Positions 17,838 to 25,538 of a stretch of 64,000 nucleotides of DNA are shown here, in pieces. This DNA is from JBBROS01 sp965260995 (GTDB taxonomy: Bacteria > Pseudomonadota > Alphaproteobacteria > Acetobacterales > Acetobacteraceae). Where the stretch lies: assembly GCA_965260995.1 (NCBI GenBank), contig CBDHCD010000003.1, positions 1,488,001 through 1,552,000 on the forward strand, in the 5' to 3' direction. Under the pieces are notes generated by a model. The model did not search any database and was not told the origin of the DNA. It worked only from the letters and a program-made list of their open reading frames with translations. Each line of letters starts with the position of its first letter. Position 1 is the first letter of the stretch. Both the position numbers and the translations under genes were made by a program.

Positions 17838-18986
17838 CTGATCCAGACCGGCTCCGGCCGCGACCTGCGGGTCGACTTCTTCCGCGGCGTCGCGCTATGG
17901 TGGATCTTTGTCGATCACATCCCGGCGAACTGGATCGCGCAGTTCTCGCTGCGCAACTTCGCGCTCGCCGACGCGACCGAGATCTTCGTGCTGCTGGCCG
18001 GCTACGCGGCCGGCATTGCCTACGGGCGGAGCTACGACCGCCACGGCTGGCTTTACGCCGGGGCGGACGTGCTGAAGCGGGCCTGGACGCTGTACATCGC
18101 CCACATCTTCCTGTTCGTGGTGTTCAGCGCCCAGGTGTCCTACTCGGCGACGGCGCTCGACCGCTCGGACTACCTGGACGAGATCCACCTCGACGTGCTG
18201 GCCGACGCGCCGTACCGGGCGATGCTGGAAGCCCTGTTGCTGCGCTTCCAGCCGGCCTACCTCAACATCCTGCCGATGTACGTGGCGCTGCTCAGCCTGT
18301 TCGCGCTGCTGCTGCCGTTGCTGAACCGGGTGTGGCTGCTGGGCGGGCTGTCGGCCGGCCTCTACGTCGCGGCGCGGCTGTTCGGCTGGAACCTGCCGTC
18401 GTGGACGGGAGGCGGGTGGTACTTCAACCCGCTGACGTGGCAGTTCCTGTTCGTGATCGGGGCCATCCTGTCGCGCCGCCCGCCGCCGCTGCCGGTCGAC
18501 CGCCGGGTGATCGACGTGGCGGCGGCGGCGGTGGTCGCGGCCGGCCTGGTGCTGGTGTGGCTGGTCTGGCCCAGCGACGCGGTGAGCGCGCAGGTGCCGC
18601 GCGTCCTGGTGCGGGCGGTGCTGCTGGTGGACAAGGAGGGGCTGCACCCAATGCGGCTGGCGTCGATCCTGGCGCTGACCTGGCTCGTGGTGCGGCTGGT
18701 GCCGATCGGGGCGGGATGGCTGCGCAGCCGGGTGGCGGCGCCGTTCATCCTGTGCGGCCAGCACTCGTTGCCGGTGTTCTGCGTCGGCGTCTTCTTGTCG
18801 TTCCTGGGGCGGCTGGCGATGGAGTCGCAGGGTGGCTGGTGGCCGATGCAGGTCGCGGTCAACGGGAGCGGCGCGGCCTTGCTGGTGGGCGTCGGCGCCC
18901 TTGCTGCCTGGTTCCGCGATAAGGGACGCGCACCGCGCCCGGACTTGCTGCGGACGACGCGGCCTGATAGCGGGAAAGCGATATGA
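17838..18986 (+). CDS. opgC: OpgC-type membrane acyltransferase (glucan succinylation), CTG start
   Basis: About 382 residues with roughly ten transmembrane helices. RDLRVDFFRGVALWWIFVDHIP and NFALADATEIFVLLAGYAAG are the diagnostic OpgC N-terminus, so translation must begin upstream of the ATG-less stretch. An in-frame TAA lies at 17835-17837 and no ATG, GTG or TTG occurs between it and the conserved block. AGGAG at 17826-17830 is 7 bases before CTG 17838, which is therefore the best start (ATC 17841 is the alternative). OpgC adds succinyl groups to periplasmic glucans. The downstream gene overlaps (ATGA). Confidence 0.87.
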   Translation: MIQTGSGRDLRVDFFRGVALWWIFVDHIPANWIAQFSLRNFALADATEIFVLLAGYAAGIAYGRSYDRHGWLYAGADVLKRAWTLYIAHIFLFVVFSAQVSYSATALDRSDYLDEIHLDVLADAPYRAMLEALLLRFQPAYLNILPMYVALLSLFALLLPLLNRVWLLGGLSAGLYVAARLFGWNLPSWTGGGWYFNPLTWQFLFVIGAILSRRPPPLPVDRRVIDVAAAAVVAAGLVLVWLVWPSDAVSAQVPRVLVRAVLLVDKEGLHPMRLASILALTWLVVRLVPIGAGWLRSRVAAPFILCGQHSLPVFCVGVFLSFLGRLAMESQGGWWPMQVAVNGSGAALLVGVGALAAWFRDKGRAPRPDLLRTTRPDSGKAI

Positions 18987-19867
18987 TGAGACAACGAATG
19001 CGTCGGGCGTTCACCGCCGCGGCCATCGCGTGCGCGATGCCGCCCGGCATGGTTTGGGCAGGTGCGGCCTGGGCGGGGACAGTCTGGGCGGGGACAGCCT
19101 GGGCAGGAACAGCCTGGGGGGAGGAAGTTTGCCAGGCCCCGGACGAGGTGGCCGGCACGGTGACGCCGCTGCCGCGGGTGGCGGAGGCGCTGAAGCCGGG
19201 TGGCGTGCTCAGGGTGCTGGCGATCGGCTCGGCGTCGATCTTCGGGCCGGACGCGAGCCTGAGCCCCGGAACGGTGACGAGCCAGGTGCTCGGCCGGGCG
19301 CCGCTGTCGGAGGCCAAGCCGGGTCCGGCGGCGGCGGCCAGCGAGCACGCGTTCCCCTGGCAGATGGCCAAGGCGCTGCGAGAGGCGGTGCCGGGCCTCA
19401 GCGTGCAGGTCGAGTTGCGCGGCGGGCGGGGCGCGATGGCGTCCGAGATGCTGGGAATGATGCGCGCCGCGCTGGAGCATGGGCAATACCAGCTCGTGCT
19501 GTGGCAGACCGGGACGGTCGAGGCGGTGCGCAACTCGTCGCCGTCCGATTTCGCGGAGGCGCTGTCGGACGGCGCGGAAGCGGTGGAGGCGGCGGGGGCG
19601 AACCTGGTGCTGATCGACCCGCAGTACAGCCGGTTCCTGCAGGCCAACAGCAACCTCGACCCTTACGTGCTGGACCTGCAGCAGACGGCGGCGATGGCGG
19701 GGGTGATGCTGTTCCACCGCTTCGACCTGATGCACGCCTGGGCGGAAGAGGGGCGGCTCGACCTGGAGCACGCGCCGAAGGCCGACCGCAAGCGGGTGGC
19801 GGAGGCGTTGCACGCCTGCGTGGGACAGCACCTGGCGCGGATGATCCTGGCGGCGGCGCGCTCCTGA
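18983..19867 (+). CDS. Secreted SGNH/GDSL-like protein paired with OpgC
   Basis: 294 residues with a signal peptide whose end is expanded by a WAGTA repeat. VLRVLAIGSASIFGPD resembles a block-I strand and LVLIDPQYSRF the later strand of the SGNH fold, though the expected GDS serine appears as GSAS, so activity is uncertain. LVLWQTGTVEAVRNSSPSDF fits the 'GTND'-like region as GTVEA. The overlap with opgC suggests the pair adjusts acyl groups on a periplasmic glucan. Confidence 0.7.
   Translation: MMRQRMRRAFTAAAIACAMPPGMVWAGAAWAGTVWAGTAWAGTAWGEEVCQAPDEVAGTVTPLPRVAEALKPGGVLRVLAIGSASIFGPDASLSPGTVTSQVLGRAPLSEAKPGPAAAASEHAFPWQMAKALREAVPGLSVQVELRGGRGAMASEMLGMMRAALEHGQYQLVLWQTGTVEAVRNSSPSDFAEALSDGAEAVEAAGANLVLIDPQYSRFLQANSNLDPYVLDLQQTAAMAGVMLFHRFDLMHAWAEEGRLDLEHAPKADRKRVAEALHACVGQHLARMILAAARS
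19067..19118 (+). repeat. 15-bp tandem repeat in signal-peptide region
   Basis: Three units of the pattern GYCTGGGCRGGRACA plus a partial copy encode repeated AWAGT/VWAGT at the end of the predicted signal peptide. Frame-neutral if copy number changes. Confidence 0.75.
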
Positions 19868-20220
19868 AGCCGAACCGCCGCCGTCGGACGCGCTCTCTCT
19901 GACAGAGCTGGGCGACAGCGTGACGGAAGGGCTGGAGCGGTTTCGCGTGGGGCGAGATCTCTCCAGGGCATGATCCGACCGGACGGGACCACCTTTCGGC
20001 CAGGGATGCTCGCCGAACCAGCAGCCGGGAGCGTGACGCTCGCGGCCGTCAGCGTGGATCGTGCTCCAGGCCGGCCGGGCGTCACGACGTGGTAGGCGGG
20101 CGCCGGGCGACAACTGTTCACACGCCTCTGTGCAGGCCAGATTAACTGCCGGTTGCAACTTCTGCCCGATGATCGCTTTGCATGAGCATGGACAGCGAGC
20201 ATTTGCAGGAGAGGGCGACG
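19868..20220. other. Intergenic stretch with a diverged repeat copy
   Basis: 353 bases. The first 80 carry a diverged member of the dispersed repeat (GTCGGACGCGCTC, GGAGCGGTTTCGCG). An in-frame extension of the next small gene could begin at ATG 20182. I see no other gene or RNA. Confidence 0.5.
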
Positions 20221-20352
20221 ATGCGGGACGACCAAGATGTGCTGAACCGTTGGCTGCGCCGCGATTTGGCCCGGCAGTACGGCGCTGCCCTGCGCGAGCC
20301 GCTGCCGGCCGAGCTGCTGGCGATGCTCGCCGTCGTGCCGCCGCGCGACTGA
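20221..20352 (+). CDS. Small NepR-like (anti-sigma) protein
   Basis: 43 residues from ATG 20221, which has AGGAGAGG 6 bases upstream; an in-frame ATG at 20182 would add 13 residues. LRRDLARQYGAALREPLPAELLAML follows the NepR pattern (Arg-rich helix, Y, then EPxPxxxxxLL). NepR proteins hold the general-stress sigma factor EcfG until PhyR-P displaces them. No phyR or ecfG is adjacent, so this would be an orphan copy. The short conserved EPLP helix also occurs at the start of zinc-finger anti-sigma factors, which is the main alternative. Confidence 0.5.
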   Translation: MRDDQDVLNRWLRRDLARQYGAALREPLPAELLAMLAVVPPRD

Positions 20353-20436
20353 GGCCGCGTCCGCGCGAACGGGCTCACCTGCCGGATAAAAGTGCCGATC
20401 GCCGCGAAGGCTCACAGCGGGGCCGTTGGCGTGAGC

Positions 20437-20470
20437 CACGCCTCCGTGGCGTCCCGTGCAGAGAGGCGTG
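20437..20470 (+). promoter_or_regulatory. Hairpin in the mtnA leader
   Basis: CACGCCTC (20437-20444) is the exact complement of GAGGCGTG (20463-20470), and GCCACG/CGTGGC inside it forms a competing stem. Two mutually exclusive stems ahead of a methionine-salvage gene could regulate, but no known riboswitch core was recognised. Confidence 0.25.
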
Positions 20471-20550
20471 CGGTGTCTTCACCGAACGGCGTCGATGGCC
20501 GGCGGCCGGGCGGCAGCCTATGGTCCCGCGATGATCGGGGGAGCTGAGGC

Positions 20551-21648
<1,098 letters not shown>

Positions 21649-21710
21649 CCGGCCGGGCTGCTCGGCGCGGGGCGTCGGCTCCGTTGGGCGCGCGGGGGCG
21701 GTAAGGCGCG

Positions 21711-22538
21711 ATGCGGTCGTGGAGGCGGCGCGGCCGGCCGGCGGCCCCGATGACGGTGGTGGCGGCGACGGCGCTGCTGGCGGGGTGCGCGGCCCGGCCG
21801 GCGGCGGTGGCGACGGCGCGGCTCCCCGCCTCGGACCAGCACGCGCCGGATTACGCGCGGCGTCCGTTCGAGGCGTTCAGCCGGGTCAACGCGGTGGCGA
21901 TCGCCTCGCGCGAGTGGCGGGCGTTCGGGAGCGCGGTCAACGACGACCCGCCCGACCTCGCCCCGCTGCCGCTGGCGCTGCGGCCGGACCGGCAACCGGG
22001 GTTATGGCAGCGGGTCGGCGATTACTGGTGGTTCGGGCAGGACCGGGGCACGCGGGAAGGCGGCTGGAGCGGGCGCTACGACGAGTTCGGGTTGCCCTAC
22101 CTGGGCGAGCCGGCGGCCTGGTCGGCGGCGTTCATGTCCTACGTGATGCGGGCGGCGGGGGCGGGCAACGGCTTCCCGTACACGCCGCTGCACGCGGACT
22201 ACATCAACGCGGCGGCGCGCGGCGAGGGCGTGCTGCGGGTGGAGCGGCCCAGCGTCTACCCGCCGCGGCCCGGCGACCTGATCTGCCTCGGGCGGCGGAA
22301 CGCGCGCGGGCTGCGGTTCGACGACCTGCCGACCAGTCGGTTCTTCGGCCACTGCGACATGGTGGCGCAGGCGTTGCCGGGGCAGCTCGTGGTGATTGGC
22401 GGCAACGTCGCGGGCGGGGTGACGATGAAGCACGTGCCGGTCACGGCTGCCGGCACGTTGGCCGAGGCGGACGGGACCGTGCTGGACGCACGCTACCCGT
22501 GGTTCGTGGTGGTGCGGGTGCTTTACGCGGCGGATTGA
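21711..22538 (+). CDS. DUF2272 lipoprotein
   Basis: 275 residues with a lipobox (ALLAGCAA). RYDEFGLPYLGEPAAWSAAFMSYVMRAAG and FGHCDMVAQALPGQLVVIGGNVAGGVTMKHV match the DUF2272 domain, an NlpC/P60-like cysteine/histidine fold of unknown substrate. It is likely an outer-membrane or periplasmic protein with a possible role in peptidoglycan or envelope work (inference). Confidence 0.82.
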   Translation: MRSWRRRGRPAAPMTVVAATALLAGCAARPAAVATARLPASDQHAPDYARRPFEAFSRVNAVAIASREWRAFGSAVNDDPPDLAPLPLALRPDRQPGLWQRVGDYWWFGQDRGTREGGWSGRYDEFGLPYLGEPAAWSAAFMSYVMRAAGAGNGFPYTPLHADYINAAARGEGVLRVERPSVYPPRPGDLICLGRRNARGLRFDDLPTSRFFGHCDMVAQALPGQLVVIGGNVAGGVTMKHVPVTAAGTLAEADGTVLDARYPWFVVVRVLYAAD

Positions 22539-22581
22539 GCGGCGGCCCCTGCCCTCCCGGGCCGCCCCTCATTTGCCACCG

Positions 22582-22992
22582 TTACTTCTGGCGCCAGGGC
22601 AGGTCGTCGGCCTTCCAGCCGGCCAGGGCGCCGCGATGGCCGTCGGCGTCGGGCGGCCCCTCGAAGCCGTCGGTGATGTTGTAGGCGTGGGGGTAGCCGG
22701 CGGCCTGGGCGGCCCCTGCCGCGGCCTGGCTGCGGACGCCGCTGCGGCACAGGAAATAGACGTGGTGCTCGGGGGTCAGCCCGGCGGCGCGCATGTGGTC
22801 GGTGAACTGGGCGTTGACCTGCATGGTCGGAAACACCTGCCAGGGGATCAGGATCGGCTCCTGGCCGGCGTCCGACAGGTCGGGCAGGCCGACGTAGGCC
22901 CATTCGGCGTCGGTGCGGACGTCGACGAGCCGGGCGGACGGGTCGGCGCGGAGCGCGTCCCAGACCTGCTTCGGGGGCACGTTCTCGATCAT
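22582..22992 (-). CDS. Rhodanese-domain protein
   Basis: 136 residues, a single rhodanese domain. RLVDVRTDAEWAYVG is the N-terminal block and the active loop FLCRSGVRSQAAA carries the catalytic Cys82. It would transfer sulfane sulfur; the acceptor is unknown. It lies downstream of the glycosyltransferase genes on the same strand (70 bases). Confidence 0.92.
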   Translation of the reverse strand: MIENVPPKQVWDALRADPSARLVDVRTDAEWAYVGLPDLSDAGQEPILIPWQVFPTMQVNAQFTDHMRAAGLTPEHHVYFLCRSGVRSQAAAGAAQAAGYPHAYNITDGFEGPPDADGHRGALAGWKADDLPWRQK

Positions 22993-23062
22993 GATCGCTC
23001 CTGCTCGGTTAGGGGGAACGGACGTTGCCCCAGCTTGGCCGGCGGCACAAACCGGCGGCTGC

Positions 23063-24289
23063 TCAGGCCGGATGGCCTTCGATCACGCGGGCGATCAGGG
23101 CGTGGTAGGCGGTCAGGTAGCGGTCGAGGCCGAGCTCCCGCTCGGCGAAGCGGCGGGCGCCGGCGCGCAGGCGGGCGGCGAGGGCCGGGTCGTCCAGCAG
23201 CTCCTGCACGCGGGCGGCGAGGGCGGCGGGGTCGGTGAAAGGGGTCAGCAGGCCGGTGTCGCGGTCGGCGATGAACTCGCGCACCGGGGCGGTGTCGCTG
23301 GCGACGATGGCGCAGCCGCAGGCCAGGGCCTCGCGCAGGCTCCAGGACAGGACGAACGGGTAGGTCAGGTAGACGTGGGCGTCCGAGCGCCGCAGCAGGC
23401 GGAGGAACAGGTCGTAGGGAACGCGGCCTGGGAAGACGACGCGGGCCGGGTCGATCAAGGGGCCGACCTCGCCGAGGAAGTGGTCGCGCCAGGCGCGCTC
23501 GGCGAGGCGGGCGCCGTAGCTGACGCCGTCGCCGCCGACCATGACGACGAAAAGGTTGCGGCGTAGGCGGTGCAGGCGCGGCAGGGCGCGCATCATGGTG
23601 TGGACGCCACGATAGGGTTCGAGGTCGCGGGCGACGTAGGTGACGAGGGTGTCGCCGGGGGCGATCCGCACCCCGGCCACGTCGAGGGGGGCGGCGCGGG
23701 CGGCGGGGTCGGGGCGGCAGGCGTCGAGGTCGACGCCTTCGGGCAGCACGGCGATGCGGGGGCGGGCCCAATCGGGATAGGTCGAGAGCTGGAAGCGGGT
23801 GGGGGTTTGGCCGTGGCCCGGGGTTTGCAGCGCCAGCAGGTTGACGGCGTTCTTGGCGCGGACCTTGGCGGCGCCGCCGGGCGGCTCGGGGAACTCGGGG
23901 TCGAAGCCGACGTCGAAGCCGTCCGTGCGGTAGAAGAACTCGTAGTAGCCGAGGGTGGGCACGCCGGGCCAGACGTCGTGCAGGTTGAGCATCTCGCCCC
24001 AGCCGTGGTGGCCGATGATGATGTCGGGCATGTAGCCGAGGGCGCGGAGCCGGCCGGCGAGGTCCTGGACGATGCGGGCGCGGATCAGGGCGTGCTCGAA
24101 CTCCTGGGCGTCGGGGAAGGTGCCGTCGGACGGCTTGGGCGGCTCGTAGGTGATGGTGCGGACGCCGGGGATGGCGTTGCCGTTCGGCTCGGTGACGAAC
24201 AGCACGTCGTGGCTTGGGTCGCGGCAGAGGTCCCGGACCAGATGGAGGAACTGGCCCGGAAAGTTCTGGTGGACGAAAAGGTACTTCAC
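23063..24289 (-). CDS. Glycosyltransferase family 4
   Basis: 408 residues of GT-B fold. MKYLFVHQNFPGQFLHL and IIIGHHGWGEMLNLHDVWPGVP form the N-terminal domain; PFVLSWSLREALACGCAIVASDTAPVREFI is the C-terminal EX7E-type nucleotide-sugar site. It is third of three minus-strand genes (TPR-GT2-GT4 fusion, Lys/Ala/Pro-tailed protein, this gene) that look like one envelope-glycan or protein-glycosylation unit. Confidence 0.88.
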   Translation of the reverse strand: MKYLFVHQNFPGQFLHLVRDLCRDPSHDVLFVTEPNGNAIPGVRTITYEPPKPSDGTFPDAQEFEHALIRARIVQDLAGRLRALGYMPDIIIGHHGWGEMLNLHDVWPGVPTLGYYEFFYRTDGFDVGFDPEFPEPPGGAAKVRAKNAVNLLALQTPGHGQTPTRFQLSTYPDWARPRIAVLPEGVDLDACRPDPAARAAPLDVAGVRIAPGDTLVTYVARDLEPYRGVHTMMRALPRLHRLRRNLFVVMVGGDGVSYGARLAERAWRDHFLGEVGPLIDPARVVFPGRVPYDLFLRLLRRSDAHVYLTYPFVLSWSLREALACGCAIVASDTAPVREFIADRDTGLLTPFTDPAALAARVQELLDDPALAARLRAGARRFAERELGLDRYLTAYHALIARVIEGHPA

Positions 24290-24338
24290 GACGCGTGCGA
24301 GTCTCGGCGCGCCCCGTTGCCTCGGGGCCGGGCCGCAG

Positions 24339-25517
24339 TCAGCGCCGGCGGGCGGCGGGAGACGCCCGCTTGGCGGGAGCGGCAGGCGGGGCGGCCGCGG
24401 GCTTCGCCTTGGCCGGTTTGGCGTTCGACGGCTTCGGCTCCGGCTTGGTGGCCAGCGCCTTCGTTCGCCGCTCGGCGGCGGCCGGCCGGGCGGCGGGTTT
24501 CGCGCCGGCGGCCTTGACCGGCTTCGGCGTCGCTGCCTTGGCGCTGGCGCGTCCGGACGGCTTGGCGGCCGGCATAGGCGCGGGGGTGGATGCCGAGGCG
24601 CTCGGGGCTGCTGCCTGGACGGAGCGGGTCGGCCTGGATGCGTCCTTGGCGTCGAGCTGAGTCACCGCGACCTGGAAGGCTTCGAGGGCGGCCAGGCTCG
24701 GGGCCTCGCAGGCGTCGCCGGCGGCGACCGGGCCGATGCGGGTGCCGTCGACGAAGGTCGCGGACAGCACGACGCGGTGGGTTTCGGCGGATTGGCCGCG
24801 CAGGCGGACGCGCAGGCCGAGGATGGGCAGCGACATGCCGCGGCTGCCGCAGAACTGGCCGCCTTCCGACCACGGCGACAGCCAGCCGCGGCCGAGCACG
24901 GCCTGGTACTCGAGGTCGGACGCCGGCACGCCGCTCGCGGGGGAGATGCCGAAGCCCTCGATCCAGCGGTTGCTGCCGGGTTCGCCCATCCACTCGCCGA
25001 GCCGGCCGCCGACGTCGCCGCGGGCGTAGATGTGGGCGACGACTTCGACTTGGCCGGGGACCTGACCGGGGACCTGGCCGGGAGCCTGACCGGAGGCTTG
25101 GCCGCTCTTGGCCTCGCCGCGGGCGGTGGCCGGGGCGGGCTGCGCCGCGACCAGCCGTGACGCCGCGGCATCGCCTGACAGGCGGACGACCTGCAGCTTG
25201 GGCGCTTCGGCCCGGCTGTCGGGGGCCTGATAGACGGTGACCATCACGTCGGCGGCCGAATCGGCGACGCGGACCAGGGCGCCGGAGTCGCCGCCGATCC
25301 AGCCGTCGGCATGGAAGCCGGCGAGGCTCACCTGGCCGCCGTGCTGGCCGGGGGCGGTGGTGATCCGCACGCCGGGCAGGCCGGTGTCGGCCGCCGGGGC
25401 CGGGCCGCCGGGGGCGTTGAACACGCAGTAAAGGCCGGGTTCGAGCGTCATGGTGTGGCCGGAAACCTTGAGTTCCCGGACTTGGCTGGATGCGTTCTGC
25501 GATCCCTGTTCAGACAT
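24339..25517 (-). CDS. Protein with ChW-like domain and histone-H1-like tail
   Basis: 392 residues from ATG 25517; no signal peptide. Residues about 20-110 form an all-beta domain. About 160-250 contain a Trp/Gly-rich block (ISPASGVPASDLEYQAVLG then RGWLSPWSEGGQFCGSRGMSL) that resembles the clostridial hydrophobic-W (ChW) repeat (Y..H/Q....GW......G...G..G..L). From about 290 the chain is almost entirely Ala, Lys, Pro and Arg, like a histone-H1 or AlgP tail, ending RRR. Between them a GQVPGQVPGQV repeat occurs. It lies between two glycosyltransferase genes. Function unknown; a carbohydrate-binding or surface role is inferred. Confidence 0.6.
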   Translation of the reverse strand: MSEQGSQNASSQVRELKVSGHTMTLEPGLYCVFNAPGGPAPAADTGLPGVRITTAPGQHGGQVSLAGFHADGWIGGDSGALVRVADSAADVMVTVYQAPDSRAEAPKLQVVRLSGDAAASRLVAAQPAPATARGEAKSGQASGQAPGQVPGQVPGQVEVVAHIYARGDVGGRLGEWMGEPGSNRWIEGFGISPASGVPASDLEYQAVLGRGWLSPWSEGGQFCGSRGMSLPILGLRVRLRGQSAETHRVVLSATFVDGTRIGPVAAGDACEAPSLAALEAFQVAVTQLDAKDASRPTRSVQAAAPSASASTPAPMPAAKPSGRASAKAATPKPVKAAGAKPAARPAAAERRTKALATKPEPKPSNAKPAKAKPAAAPPAAPAKRASPAARRR

Positions 25518-25538
25518 CGTTCGTCCCAATAATTAACT

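Noticed and set aside
20353..20550. SAM-type riboswitch upstream of mtnA
   Set aside because: Stems exist but no known SAM-I/II/SAH core could be recognised.
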